NCBI GenBank assembly: GCA_036406675.1
Contig: DASXAO010000043.1
Location: forward strand, 1-64,000
Reading direction: 5' to 3'
From: SCGC-AG-212-J23 sp036406675
GTDB lineage: Bacteria; Pseudomonadota; Gammaproteobacteria; Burkholderiales; SG8-39
Length of the DNA: 64,000 bases
The first letter of the stretch is position 1, and every line of letters starts with the position of its first letter. The notes under the pieces were generated by a model that had not been told where the DNA came from, ran no database searches, and was given only the letters and a program-made list of their open reading frames with translations. Shown in pieces: positions 47,015 to 56,310 of this stretch. The position numbers and the translations under genes were made by a program.

Positions 47015-50000
47015 GTGTCTGAAATCCTTCAGCTTCGCGGGCCGCGCGCCCTGTCGCAGTTCCGACTCGCCAAGCTGCTCGCCTCCCTGCAGAAGATCGA
47101 CCCGGGCCTGCGCTCCCTCAGCGCCGAGTACCGCTATCTGGTGGAGCTCGAGCGCGCGCTCGAGCCGCACGAGTCGCGCACGCTGCTTGCGCTGCTCGAC
47201 GACGGCGGCCCGCCGCCCGGTGAAGAGGACGGCAGCATTTTCCTCGTCGTGCCGCGGCTCGGCACGGTCTCGCCCTGGTCCTCGAAAGCCACGGACATCG
47301 CGCGCAACTGCGGCCTGTCTCCCGTCAGGCGCATCGAGCGCGGCACGGCGTATTACCTCGGCTCGAACGCGGCCGCGCTCGCCGACGGGCTGCACGACCG
47401 CATGACGCAGACGGTGCTGCGGTCGTTCGACGAAGTGCCGCGGCTCTTTCAGCATGTTCCTCCCAGAAAAATCAAGATCATTCCCATCCCTGGGATTCGG
47501 GAGGCAAACCAGCAGCTGGGCCTCGCCCTGAGCGAGGACGAGATCGAGTACCTCGAGCGCGCCTATCGCGGGCTCGGGCGCGACCCGACCGACGCGGAGC
47601 TCACCATGTTCGCGCAGGCGAACTCGGAGCACTGCCGGCACAAGATCTTCAACGCCGACTGGATCGTCGACGGCAAGCGCGAGGCGCAGTCGCTCTTCGC
47701 CATGATCCGCCACACCCACGCGGTCGCGCCGCAGGGCACGGTGGTCGCCTACGCCGACAACGCCGCGGTGATCGAGGGCGGCGCCGCGCATCGATTCATT
47801 CCGGACTCGGAACGGGTGTACGGCTTCGTGCCCGAGCTGACCCATTTCGTCGCGAAGTGCGAGACGCACAACCATCCCACGGCGATCTCGCCCTTTCCGG
47901 GCGCGGCCACCGGCGCCGGCGGCGAGATCCGCGACGAAGGCGCGACCGGCCGCGGCGCCAAGCCGAAGGCGGGCCTCGTCGGCTACTCGGTGTCGAACCT
48001 GCGCATCCCCGGCGCGGTCCAGCCCTGGGAAGGCGAGGGCCAGGGCAAGCCCGGGCGCATCGCCTCCGCGCTCGACATCATGCTCGAGGCGCCGATCGGG
48101 GCGGCGGCCTACAACAACGAGTTCGGACGGCCGAACCTGTGCGGCTACTTCCGCGCCTTCGAGATGGGCACGCGCGGCTACCACAAGCCGATCATGCTCG
48201 CCGGCGGGCTCGGCGCGCTCCGCGCGCAGCATGCGCACAAGAAGGCGATTTCCGAAGGCGATCTGCTCATTCAGCTGGGCGGCCCCGGCATGCTCATCGG
48301 CATGGGGGGCGGCGCGGCCTCGTCCATGGGCGCGGGCGCCAACGTCGCCGACCTCGACTTCGACTCGGTGCAGCGCGACAACGCGGAGATCGAGCGGCGC
48401 GCGCAGGAGGTGATCGACCGCTGCTGGCAGCTCGGCGCGGCGAACCCGGTGCTCTCGATCCACGACGTCGGCGCGGGGGGGCTCTCCAACGCGCTGCCCG
48501 AGCTGGTGCACGCGGCCGGGCGCGGCGCGCGCATCGAGCTGCGCTCGATCCCGGTCGAGGACACCGGCATGTCGCCGCGCGAGATCTGGAGCAATGAGGC
48601 GCAGGAGCGCTACGTGCTGGCCGTTGCGAGAAAGGATATCGACCTTTTCCGCCAGATCTGCGAGCGCGAACGCTGCCCGTTCGCGGTGCTCGGCGCCGCG
48701 ACCGACGACGGGCGCCTCCTCGTCACCGATTCGAAGCTCGGAGCGAGCCCGGTCGATGTCCCGCTCGAGCTGATCCTCGGAAAGCCGCCGAAGATGCTGC
48801 GCGACGCGAAGCGGCTGAAGCCGTCGCTCAAGCCGTTCGCGCTCGACAAGATCACGCTGCAGGCCGCGGCCTACCGGGTGCTGCAGCATCCGAGCGTCGC
48901 CGACAAGACCTTCCTCGTGACGATCGGCGACCGCACCGTCGGCGGCCTGTGCGCGCGCGACCCGCTGGTCGGTCCTTGGCAGGTGCCGGTGGCCGACTGC
49001 GCGGTCACGCTCGCCGACTACCAGGGCTATGCCGGCGAGGCCTTCGCCATAGGCGAGCGCACGCCGCTTGCGCTCATCGACGCTCCGGCCTCGGGCCGCA
49101 TGGCGGTGGGCGAGGCGCTCACGAATCTCGCCGCGGCGCCGATCGCTTCGCTGTCGAAGGTCAAGCTGTCGGCGAACTGGATGGCGGCGGCCGGCCATCC
49201 GGGCGAGGACGCGGCGCTCTACGACACGGTGCGCGCGGTGGCGCTCGAGTTCTGCCCCGCGCTCGGGATCTCGATCCCCGTCGGCAAGGATTCGCTCTCG
49301 ATGCGCACCGCCTGGGACGGGAAGGAAGTCGTGAGCCCGCTTTCCCTCATCGTCTCGGCTTTCGCGCCCATGGAGGACGCGCGTGCCACGCTCACGCCCC
49401 AGCTTCGCGCCGACTGCGGCGAGACCGAGCTCGTGCTCGTCGACCTCGGCGAAGGGAAGAACCGCCTCGGCGGCTCGATCCTCGCGCAGGTCTTCTCCCA
49501 GCTCGGCGACCGGGCGCCCGACGCCGAGCCGCGCCTCGTCAAGGGGTTTTTCGCAGCGATCCAGGAATTGCGCCCGCTGCTTCTCGCTTATCACGACCGC
49601 TCCGACGGCGGGCTCCTCGCGGCAATCTGCGAGATGGCGTTCGCCGGCCACTGCGGCGTCACGCTGAATCTCGACGTGCTCACCTTCGATGCCGCGGCCG
49701 ACGACGTCGACGCCTTCAAGCGCAACGCCGAGGAGCAGCTCGCGGGGCGGCTGAACGACCTCGCGCTCGCCGCGCTCTTCAACGAGGAGCTCGGCGCGGT
49801 GCTGCAGATCCGCTGCGGCGACCGCGGCCGCGTGATGGACGCGCTGCGCAAGCACGGCCTGGGCCACTGCAGCCATCTCATCGGCGAGCCCAACACGCGC
49901 GACGAGATCCGCTTTACGCGCAACAACAGGCTGGTGTTCAACAACAAGCGCGACCACCTGCAGCGGCCCTGGGCCGAGGTCACGCGCCGCATGCAGGCGC

Positions 50001-50875
50001 TGCGCGACAACCCGCAGTGCGCGCGCGAGGAATACGACCGCATCATCGAGCACAACGACCCGGGCCTTTCCGTCTCGCTCACCTACGATCCCAAGGAAGT
50101 GTTCGTCGCCACCGGGGCGCGGCCGCGGATCGCCGTGCTGCGGGAGCAGGGCGTGAACGGCCACGTCGAGATGGCGGCGGCGTTCCACCGCGCCGGCTTC
50201 GAGTCGGTCGACGTCCACATGACCGACCTCATCGCCGGGCGCGCCTCGCTCGAGGGCTTCAAGGCCTTCGCCGCGGGCGGCGGCTTCTCCTATGGCGACG
50301 TCCTCGGCGCGGGGCAGGGCTGGGCCAAGACCATCCTCTTCAACGCCCGCGCGCGCCAGGAATTCGAAAAGTTCTTCGCCCGCTCCGACACCTTCGCCCT
50401 GGGCGCCTGCAACGGCTGCCAGATGCTCGCGGCGCTGAAGGAGCTCGTCCCCGGCGCCGCCGGCTGGCCGATCTTCGTGCGCAACAAGTCCGAGCAGTTC
50501 GAGGCGCGCTTCGTCATGGTCGAGGTGATCCCGAGCCCGTCGATCTTCTTCAAGGGCATGGAAGGCAGCCGCATGCCCATCGTCACCGCCCACGGCGAGG
50601 GCCGCGCCCGCTTCAACGACGGCGAGGAGAACGCCCTCGTGTGCATGCGCTACGTCAACAATCGCGGCGAGCCCGCCGAGACCTACCCCTACAACCCGAG
50701 CGGCTCCCCGCACGGCATCACCGGCCTCACCACGCCCGATGGGCGCTTCACCATCGTCATGCCCCACCCCGAGCGCGTCTTCCGCACGGTGCAGATGTCC
50801 TGGGCGCCCGACCGCTCCGTCGAAGACTCGCCCTGGATGCGCATGTTCCGCAATGCTCGGAAATGGGTGGGGTAG
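47015..50875 (+). CDS. purL: Phosphoribosylformylglycinamidine synthase PurL (single chain)
   Basis: 1286 residues, GTG start, large single-chain type. It converts FGAR, glutamine and ATP to FGAM in purine synthesis. The N-terminal domain is followed by FGAM synthetase halves with NSEHCRHKIFNADW, ETHNHPTAISPFPGAATGAGGEIRDE, and DGGLLAAICEMAF. The C-terminal glutaminase (about 1030-1286) has GACNGCQML with the nucleophile Cys1132 and a late His-Glu pair in PHPERVFRT. It starts 18 bases after the AsmA-like gene. Confidence 0.97.
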   Translation: MSEILQLRGPRALSQFRLAKLLASLQKIDPGLRSLSAEYRYLVELERALEPHESRTLLALLDDGGPPPGEEDGSIFLVVPRLGTVSPWSSKATDIARNCGLSPVRRIERGTAYYLGSNAAALADGLHDRMTQTVLRSFDEVPRLFQHVPPRKIKIIPIPGIREANQQLGLALSEDEIEYLERAYRGLGRDPTDAELTMFAQANSEHCRHKIFNADWIVDGKREAQSLFAMIRHTHAVAPQGTVVAYADNAAVIEGGAAHRFIPDSERVYGFVPELTHFVAKCETHNHPTAISPFPGAATGAGGEIRDEGATGRGAKPKAGLVGYSVSNLRIPGAVQPWEGEGQGKPGRIASALDIMLEAPIGAAAYNNEFGRPNLCGYFRAFEMGTRGYHKPIMLAGGLGALRAQHAHKKAISEGDLLIQLGGPGMLIGMGGGAASSMGAGANVADLDFDSVQRDNAEIERRAQEVIDRCWQLGAANPVLSIHDVGAGGLSNALPELVHAAGRGARIELRSIPVEDTGMSPREIWSNEAQERYVLAVARKDIDLFRQICERERCPFAVLGAATDDGRLLVTDSKLGASPVDVPLELILGKPPKMLRDAKRLKPSLKPFALDKITLQAAAYRVLQHPSVADKTFLVTIGDRTVGGLCARDPLVGPWQVPVADCAVTLADYQGYAGEAFAIGERTPLALIDAPASGRMAVGEALTNLAAAPIASLSKVKLSANWMAAAGHPGEDAALYDTVRAVALEFCPALGISIPVGKDSLSMRTAWDGKEVVSPLSLIVSAFAPMEDARATLTPQLRADCGETELVLVDLGEGKNRLGGSILAQVFSQLGDRAPDAEPRLVKGFFAAIQELRPLLLAYHDRSDGGLLAAICEMAFAGHCGVTLNLDVLTFDAAADDVDAFKRNAEEQLAGRLNDLALAALFNEELGAVLQIRCGDRGRVMDALRKHGLGHCSHLIGEPNTRDEIRFTRNNRLVFNNKRDHLQRPWAEVTRRMQALRDNPQCAREEYDRIIEHNDPGLSVSLTYDPKEVFVATGARPRIAVLREQGVNGHVEMAAAFHRAGFESVDVHMTDLIAGRASLEGFKAFAAGGGFSYGDVLGAGQGWAKTILFNARARQEFEKFFARSDTFALGACNGCQMLAALKELVPGAAGWPIFVRNKSEQFEARFVMVEVIPSPSIFFKGMEGSRMPIVTAHGEGRARFNDGEENALVCMRYVNNRGEPAETYPYNPSGSPHGITGLTTPDGRFTIVMPHPERVFRTVQMSWAPDRSVEDSPWMRMFRNARKWVG

Positions 50876-50899
50876 TCGCTGCTGCGCCTTTCCCCGGTA

Positions 50900-51868
50900 T
50901 CAATCGGCCTTCGCACCGGAGCTTCCCACCGCCTCGGCCCACTTCGCCAACTCTGCGTTGACGAAGGCCGAGAACTCCGACGGCGTGTCATGGCGCGGGT
51001 CGAGTCCCAGGTGCTGGAGCTTCTCTGTCACCTCGGGCAGATCGAGTACCCGGTAGATCTCTGCATTCAACCGGGTGACGACCTCGCTCGGCACGCCAGA
51101 GGGCGCGAAGAAGCCAAACCAGTTCAGATCGTCGAAACCGCCGAGCCCTTGCTCGTTCACGGTCGGCACGCCCGGCAGCGCCGGCGAGCGTTGCGCGCTG
51201 GTCACTGCGATCGGCCGAAGCTTGCCACTGTTGAGATGAGGAAGCGTCAGGCTCACCGATAGACTCAGCACCTGGGTCTGTCCGGTCAGGGCCGCGGTAA
51301 CCGCCGCCGCAGGCTGGTAAGGCACGTGGGTGATATCGACCATCGCGGCAGACTTGATCCGTTCCATCGACAAGTGCGGCGTCGTCCCGACACCGGGCGA
51401 GGCATAGGCGAGCCGCTCTTTGCGTGCGAGCGCTATCAGCTCCCGCAGGTTGCTCGCCGGCACCGATGGGTGTACGCACACGATATTTGCGACGCTGGCC
51501 GCCAGGATCACCGGGATGAAGTCTCTTGTCGGATCGTAGCCGGCGTTCGCATAGAGGCTCGGATTGACGGCGTAGGCCGCGCTCGTCAAGAGGAGGGTGT
51601 AGCCGTCCGTCGAGGCGCGGTGGACCCGCTGCGCGGCGATGTTTCCTCCGGCACCCGGGCGATTTTCAACGACCACGACCTGGCCGATTGCTTCTGCGAG
51701 CTTTTGACCGATCAGCCGCGCCAGAATGTCGGTAATGGCGCCCGGAGCGTTGACGACCACGAAGGTGACGGGCCGCTTCGGCCAGTCCTGACCCGTTGCT
51801 CCAAGCGCCCAGCCCAGAAGCGCAACAGCGAGCAAGTTCCCGATGCCTCTGGCAAACCATCGCCTCAT
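50900..51868 (-). CDS. Bug/TctC family solute-binding protein (fourth)
   Basis: 322 residues with an N-terminal signal (LLAVALLGWALGATGQ) and Bug signatures WPKRPVTFVVVNAPGAITDIL, VVENRPGAGGNIAAQ and HVPYQPAAAVTAALTGQ. The usual PFPPGG segment is here NAPGAI. Preceded on the same strand by the microprotein at 51908 and, further upstream, by a divergent LysR gene, a typical regulator position. Confidence 0.92.
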   Translation of the reverse strand: MRRWFARGIGNLLAVALLGWALGATGQDWPKRPVTFVVVNAPGAITDILARLIGQKLAEAIGQVVVVENRPGAGGNIAAQRVHRASTDGYTLLLTSAAYAVNPSLYANAGYDPTRDFIPVILAASVANIVCVHPSVPASNLRELIALARKERLAYASPGVGTTPHLSMERIKSAAMVDITHVPYQPAAAVTAALTGQTQVLSLSVSLTLPHLNSGKLRPIAVTSAQRSPALPGVPTVNEQGLGGFDDLNWFGFFAPSGVPSEVVTRLNAEIYRVLDLPEVTEKLQHLGLDPRHDTPSEFSAFVNAELAKWAEAVGSSGAKAD

Positions 51869-51907
51869 GTCATCCCACTGAATGCGGGGAGGGACGTTAA
51901 GTTTGCC

Positions 51908-52093
51908 TCATGCGGCGCGGAACGGCCGGCCCTCGAAAGCCGTACCTCGGTTCGCCGGACGCCACCCTCTCGGGGCGGCTCTCTCTTCGACTTTCTGGGA
52001 AATCGCCAAATAGGCTCCCCAGACGAGCACGAGCCCGGCGCCAGCCTGAAGGAGGTGAACCGCAAGATTGAACAGGTCGAGCAACCATTCCAT
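51908..52093 (-). CDS. Small single-helix membrane protein
   Basis: 61 residues, ATG at 52093 preceded by GGAGAGGAGACACC, a strong ribosome site. Residues 4-30 (LLDLFNLAVHLLQAGAGLVLVWGAYLA) form a membrane helix; the rest is Arg/Pro-rich and soluble. It sits upstream of the Bug gene on the same strand within an otherwise gene-free 328-base gap and might be a partner of the Bug uptake system. No family recognised. Confidence 0.5.
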   Translation of the reverse strand: MEWLLDLFNLAVHLLQAGAGLVLVWGAYLAISQKVEERAAPRGWRPANRGTAFEGRPFRAA

Positions 52094-52196
52094 GGTGTCT
52101 CCTCTCCGCGCATGCCCTTCCGAGTTCTGCTAGCGCGCCAAGGCACTCTACGGCTGATGCCGCTATGCTGGAATACGGAAATCACCTAAACTAGAT

Positions 52197-53120
52197 TTGC
52201 TGTTTTTGCATGGGAGGCCCCCGATCGATCTGAAAGGCCTGCGCGCTTTCTGCAGCGTGGCGGAATTCGGCAGCTTCAGCCGCGCCGCGACGGCCTTGGG
52301 CGTCGCCCAGTCGGTGCTGAGCCGGCAGGTCTCCGCGCTCGAGCTCGAACTGGGCGGGAGATTGCTCTATCGTTCCGGACGCGGAGCTACTGCAACCGAG
52401 CTGGGCCGGACCGTCCAGGAGCGTGCGAAGTCCTTGTTGACGGATGCGGACCAGTTGCTGCTTGAGGCCAGGGGCGTCAGGGACAATCCAGCGGGCAGCG
52501 TGAATTTGGGCGTCGTTCCGGCAATGACGTCACCGCTGGTCAGCGAGCTGTCCGCGCGGCTGTGGCGCGACTACCCGTTGATAAGGCTGCGTGTGTACGA
52601 AGCCTATAGCGGACAGATCGAGGATTGGCTGGCGAGCGGCCACGTCGAGATCGGTCTCTTTCAGCGGTTTCGAGCGGGCAAAGTGCGCGCTGCCGAAAAG
52701 GTCCTCGAGTCCGAGATGATGCTGGTCACGCCTCGCGGCCACGCGGCGACGCAGCAGGTTGAAGTCGCGTTCCGCGCCATCGGCGATCTGCCGCTCGCGC
52801 TGCCAGTTCGCCTGGTCCCGGTGCTGCGCGAACTGGCAGCCCGCCAGCATATCGAACTGAACATCGTGCTCGAGGGAAGCACGTCGTCGATCATCATGGA
52901 TGCGGTGGGTCGCTCCAAGCTGTGCGGAGTGTTTGCCCGACATAACGTCGATAGGCTCATGAAATCGGGGCGATTCTCGGCTTCCCGCATCGTCAGGCCG
53001 GCACTCGTGCAGACGACGTGGCTGGCACTCAGCAGCCGGCGACCAGCGACGGCCGCCGTGCGCGTCGTGGCAGCTCTGGTGCGCGACACGATGCTGAAGG
53101 AGCGCCGCGCGAAGGGCTGA
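52197..53120 (+). CDS. LysR family transcriptional regulator
   Basis: 307 residues from the TTG at 52197; another in-frame TTG lies at 52206, and no ATG or GTG is available. N-terminal helix-turn-helix DLKGLRAFCSVAEFGSFSRAATALGVAQSVLSRQVSALELELGGRLLYR, then an effector-binding domain from about residue 95. It is divergent from the microprotein and Bug gene and probably controls them. The ligand may be the solute that the Bug protein binds (inference). Confidence 0.92.
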   Translation: MLFLHGRPPIDLKGLRAFCSVAEFGSFSRAATALGVAQSVLSRQVSALELELGGRLLYRSGRGATATELGRTVQERAKSLLTDADQLLLEARGVRDNPAGSVNLGVVPAMTSPLVSELSARLWRDYPLIRLRVYEAYSGQIEDWLASGHVEIGLFQRFRAGKVRAAEKVLESEMMLVTPRGHAATQQVEVAFRAIGDLPLALPVRLVPVLRELAARQHIELNIVLEGSTSSIIMDAVGRSKLCGVFARHNVDRLMKSGRFSASRIVRPALVQTTWLALSSRRPATAAVRVVAALVRDTMLKERRAKG

Positions 53121-53219
53121 GGCCCGAGGGGCGTCGAGCCTCTGCGCAGGGTGACCGGCAGCGCCGAGCGCGCGATGCCGGGCAGGTATCATCGATTTCC
53201 CCCACCAGGAGAGCCACAC

Positions 53220-53609
53220 ATGAACACGCAGGAGCTCTACAGTCGCGGCCTCGCCGTCCGCAAGCAGATGTTCGGCGCTGAAGCGGTCGAAAAGCGCGCC
53301 AGCGCGCTGGGCGAATTCGGCGCGCCGCTGCAGAACATGATCAACAGCTACGCGTACGGCGACATCTGGTCGCGGCCCGGCCTCGAGCGCAAGATCCGCA
53401 GCCTGGTCGTCCTCGGCATCAACGCGGCGATCAACCGAGCCCCCGAGTTCAAGGTCCACGTCAACGGCGCGCTCAGCAACGGGTGCACCCCCGACGAGAT
53501 CCGCGAGGTTTGCCTGACGGTCGCGCTGTACGCCGGCTTTCCGGCGGCGATCGACGCGCACCGCATCGCGCTCGAGACTTTCAGGGAACGAAAGATCGAT
53601 GCGGCGTGA
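53220..53609 (+). CDS. Carboxymuconolactone decarboxylase (CMD) family protein
   Basis: 129 residues, ATG after CAGGAGAGCC. CMD fold with the conserved region ALSNGCTPDEIREVCLTVALYAGFPAAIDAHRIALE. The PcaC branch decarboxylates gamma-carboxymuconolactone in aromatic degradation, while the AhpD branch has a CxxC pair that is missing here. Pathway role is therefore likely catabolic. The stop lies inside the next gene's first codons. Confidence 0.88.
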   Translation: MNTQELYSRGLAVRKQMFGAEAVEKRASALGEFGAPLQNMINSYAYGDIWSRPGLERKIRSLVVLGINAAINRAPEFKVHVNGALSNGCTPDEIREVCLTVALYAGFPAAIDAHRIALETFRERKIDAA

Positions 53610-54183
53610 AGCCGCGTTCCTCGCGTCGGCTTTTCTTGTGGCACTGACAGGCTGCGCATCGACCAAGGTCGAGACGACCGGCAAAGCGCTGCAAAAGCCG
53701 TTGTGCAAGAGCGATGGAAGTAGAGTCGCGGCGCTGGTGTACTGGGGTCCGCAGTGGCGTCCCGACCAGAAAGAGCCGGAGCGGCGGGAAGTGGCGGCGC
53801 TGCGCGGCATCGAAAGCTTCATTGCCAATTCAGAATGCCTTGCCAGGGTCGACGTGCGACGCCTGCCGGGCGGGAGCACGGCGGAGGTGCCTCCGGACGA
53901 GGCGCTGCTCGAGCAGGCGTCCGCGGCCGCGGCACGCGCGGACAAGGTGCTCGTGATCGTGGTCCGCGAGCTCGGGCCGGTCCTGCGCATCGGCATCCCG
54001 TGGATCGTGGAGGGCGGAACCGAGGTCGTGCTCGAAGTGCGGCTGCTCGATGTGCCGACTTCCAGTGCGCAAGCAAACGCCCGGACACACTGGTGGAACG
54101 GAGGGACCTTCGTGATCAAAGGCGTCGGCTCGCTCGACCGCGACATGAGCGCGGCGCTGGCGGCCGCGCTCGCTCCGCGCTGA
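53599..54183 (+). CDS. Lipoprotein of unknown function
   Basis: 194 residues; the ATG overlaps the CMD gene's 3' end by 11 bases. Signal ending in lipobox LTGC, then a mature alpha/beta domain (SRVAALVYWGPQWRPDQKEP, DKVLVIVVRELGPVLRIGIP, EVVLEVRLLDVPTS). It looks like an outer-membrane or periplasmic anchored protein, but I do not recognise the family. It is coupled to the CMD gene, possibly by chance. Confidence 0.75.
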   Translation: MRREAAFLASAFLVALTGCASTKVETTGKALQKPLCKSDGSRVAALVYWGPQWRPDQKEPERREVAALRGIESFIANSECLARVDVRRLPGGSTAEVPPDEALLEQASAAAARADKVLVIVVRELGPVLRIGIPWIVEGGTEVVLEVRLLDVPTSSAQANARTHWWNGGTFVIKGVGSLDRDMSAALAAALAPR

Positions 54184-54474
54184 TCAGATCGTGTCGTAGG
54201 TGCCGAAGAGCTGCAGCGTGTCGAGCGCCACCACGCTGAGGGTCGACCCGAAAACGTCGACCGAACGGCCGGCCGTCAGGTCGAAGACCGACTTGATGGT
54301 GAACCCGAACACGGTCCGCGCGATGCGGATGCGCATCGTGCCCGGGCCGCCGTTGGCCGAGCCGTTGTTGGTGACGCGGTAGAGCCGGTTGCCGACCGAG
54401 ACCGCGATGGTCTGGGTGAACCCGGCGTCGCTCGTGCCGCCGGAATTGATGAGGCGGATCAGGCCGGTCTCCAT
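54184..54474 (-). CDS. Small beta-rich protein, unknown function
   Basis: 96 residues on the minus strand, ATG following AAAAGC with modest ribosome-site support (AAGGGGAAAAGC upstream). Sequence alternates hydrophobic and polar positions (TIAVSVGNRLYRVTNNGSANGGPGTMRIRIARTVFGFTIKSVFDL), no signal or membrane helix. Composition resembles phage-tail or lectin-like beta proteins but no motif identifies it. It is convergent with the lipoprotein, one base from its stop. Confidence 0.6.
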   Translation of the reverse strand: METGLIRLINSGGTSDAGFTQTIAVSVGNRLYRVTNNGSANGGPGTMRIRIARTVFGFTIKSVFDLTAGRSVDVFGSTLSVVALDTLQLFGTYDTI

Positions 54475-54524
54475 GCTTTTCCCCTTTCCATTGCCTTCGA
54501 GGTGGGCAATGATATTGAAAACGA

Positions 54525-54947
54525 ATGAAACCTCGCATCACGCTGCTGACCCTCGGGGTCGACGACCTGGAACGCGCGGTGCGGTTCTACCGCGACGGTC
54601 TCGGATGGAAGTCCGAGGGCATCGTCGGCGCGCAGTTCGAGCACGGCGCGGTCGCGTTCTTCGAGCTCGAGTCGGGCCTGAAGCTCGCGCTCTGGCCGCG
54701 CGCCAGCCTGGCGCACGATAGCGGGCTAGAACGCGGCGGCCGAAGTGCGACCGAGTTCAGCATCGGCCACAATGTCGCCTCGAAGAAAGAGGTCGACGAC
54801 GCGATGAACCGGGCGAAGCGGGCAGGGGCGGCGGTCGTGAAGCCCGCCCACGACACGTTCTGGGGCGGCTACGCCGGCTACTTCCAGGACCTGGACGGCC
54901 ATCTATGGGAAGTGGCCTGGAACCCGCAATGGACGCCGCCGCAGTGA
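54525..54947 (+). CDS. VOC family (glyoxalase/dioxygenase fold) protein
   Basis: 140 residues: ITLLTLGVDDLERAVRFYRDGLGW at the start, FFELESGLKLALWPR, and FWGGYAGYFQDLDGHLWEVAWNP at the end, the standard VOC paired betaalphabetabetabeta pattern with a C-terminal Glu-containing metal-site segment. Role not deducible; VOC enzymes include extradiol dioxygenases, glyoxalases and resistance proteins. Confidence 0.9.
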   Translation: MKPRITLLTLGVDDLERAVRFYRDGLGWKSEGIVGAQFEHGAVAFFELESGLKLALWPRASLAHDSGLERGGRSATEFSIGHNVASKKEVDDAMNRAKRAGAAVVKPAHDTFWGGYAGYFQDLDGHLWEVAWNPQWTPPQ

Positions 54948-54966
54948 CGCCATCTTTGGAGTACGC

Positions 54967-55332
54967 ATGATGCAGAAAGGGTTCGCCGAGCGCTTCGCCA
55001 GGGAATGGATCGAAGCCTGGAATGCGCATGACCTCGAGCGGGTGCTCTCGCATTACGAGGACGACTTCGAGATGTCCTCGCCGATCATTGTCACGATGAT
55101 GGGGGAACCCTCCGGAAAGCTGAAAGGCAAGGCGGCCGTCGGCGCGTACTGGGCGAAGGCGCTGAAGTTGCTGCCGGAGCTGCGGTTCGAGCTTCTGGCC
55201 GTGCTCGCAGGGACGGACAGCGTGGTGGTGTACAGCCGCGGGCACCGAGGCCTTACGGCGGAAGTCCTGCACTTCGGCGAAAGCGGCAAGGTGCGGGCCG
55301 CGTTCGCGCACTACGTGGAATGGTCCGCCTAG
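54967..55332 (+). CDS. SnoaL-like/NTF2-fold protein
   Basis: 121 residues, two candidate ATGs (54967, 54970). NTF2-like cone: RFAREWIEAWNAHDLERVLSHYEDDFEMSSPIIV then LKGKAAVGAYWAKALKLLPELRFELLAV. The family contains isomerases, hydrolases and binding proteins. It overlaps the next gene by 13 bases, so the two are coupled. Confidence 0.87.
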   Translation: MMQKGFAERFAREWIEAWNAHDLERVLSHYEDDFEMSSPIIVTMMGEPSGKLKGKAAVGAYWAKALKLLPELRFELLAVLAGTDSVVVYSRGHRGLTAEVLHFGESGKVRAAFAHYVEWSA

Positions 55333-55754
55333 TCCTGGCGCTCGCCCTGCTGCCGGTCGCGCTGGCGATCGAGTCCGGCGGCGCCTTTGCGCAGGCCGCG
55401 TCGCGTCAGCATGTCGCCGTGGTGTGCGCCTCTGCGGCAGGCGGGCCGTGGACCCAGAAGGCGCTCGGCACGCTGACGCGAACCAAGAGATCCGATAGAG
55501 AGCTCGTGTACACGTTCAAGGGCGCTGGCCAGACCTTCGAGTGGCGCTTCGTCACCAGCCCTCAGGGAAATACCACCGTGTCCGGCCCCGGGTTCCTGAT
55601 GGAGCGCTTCGGCGCCGTGCCCAAGGGCGCGCCCTCGCAGCACGGGCGAAGGCGCCAGAGCGTCGAGGCGACCGGCGAGATCCGCGAATCCGCCGGGCCG
55701 GCGAGCCTGGCGCTTCTCATTCGCACGGACTGCCCCGGCGGCCCGGCGCGCTAG
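55320..55754 (+). CDS. Secreted small protein, unknown
   Basis: 144 residues, ATG overlapping the previous gene. Signal peptide LVLALALLPVALAIESGGAFAQ, then a short domain with two Cys (VVCASAAGG, RTDCPGG) that may form a disulfide. No family recognised. The sequence from about residue 100 is Arg- and Gly-rich and probably disordered. Confidence 0.6.
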   Translation: MVRLVLALALLPVALAIESGGAFAQAASRQHVAVVCASAAGGPWTQKALGTLTRTKRSDRELVYTFKGAGQTFEWRFVTSPQGNTTVSGPGFLMERFGAVPKGAPSQHGRRRQSVEATGEIRESAGPASLALLIRTDCPGGPAR

Positions 55755-55788
55755 GCAACGATCAACCATCACGCGGGAGGAAGAAGAA

Positions 55789-56310
55789 ATGGCACTGGAT
55801 TTCAGCATCGTCACCGACGTGCGGCAGCGCTTTGGGGACTACGCGCGCGGCGAGAAGGAATCGGCGCCCGAAGCCGATACGCCCATCGGCCTGGAAAGGT
55901 CGTTCGCCTTCAGGTGTCCGTCGGTCGACCGCAGGCAGTTCGCGATCCTGCTCTTCCAGACGCTGGGCGTGGCGCTGCGGCAGGGCCTCGAGATCAACGG
56001 CCAGACCATTTTCGGCGGCATCGCGCCGAGCGTCGATCCCGCTGCCCGGATCCTCGGGCCACGGTCCCCGTCGGCCGACGATCTCACTACGCTCGCGACC
56101 TGGAACGGCAACGTCATGCTCATCCACCCGGGCGTGCTGCAGGAGAGCAACATCCTGCGCATTCGTGCCGCCGACGCCACGGCGGCGAATATCGACGACT
56201 TTCTGGTCGACAACGTGGTGGTCGTGTTCAAGACCGCCCAGCAGGTGGGCGGATCGCGCGGAGGTACGGCCAAGGCCGGGAAAAAACGCGCGAAGAAGCG
56301 AAAAAAATAG
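55789..56310 (+). CDS. Beta-rich protein with Lys/Arg tail, unknown function
   Basis: 173 residues, ATG after GGGAGGAAGAAG. Core pattern: LERSFAFRCPSVDRRQFAILLFQTLGV, LEINGQTIFGGI, WNGNVMLIHPGVLQESNILRIRAAD, FLVDNVVVVFKT, as for a beta-sandwich or jelly-roll ligand domain. Ends with AGKKRAKKRKK, a basic tail like that of the protein at 3739-4161. No signal peptide. The stop overlaps the next gene's GTG start (tag/gtg share one base). Confidence 0.6.
   Translation: MALDFSIVTDVRQRFGDYARGEKESAPEADTPIGLERSFAFRCPSVDRRQFAILLFQTLGVALRQGLEINGQTIFGGIAPSVDPAARILGPRSPSADDLTTLATWNGNVMLIHPGVLQESNILRIRAADATAANIDDFLVDNVVVVFKTAQQVGGSRGGTAKAGKKRAKKRKK

Noticed and set aside
47012..50767. Very long open frame antisense to purL
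   Set aside because: The plus strand encodes complete PurL with all motifs; the antisense translation is low-complexity and charged, a codon-bias artefact. The same applies opposite the oxoprolinase gene (41566-43881).
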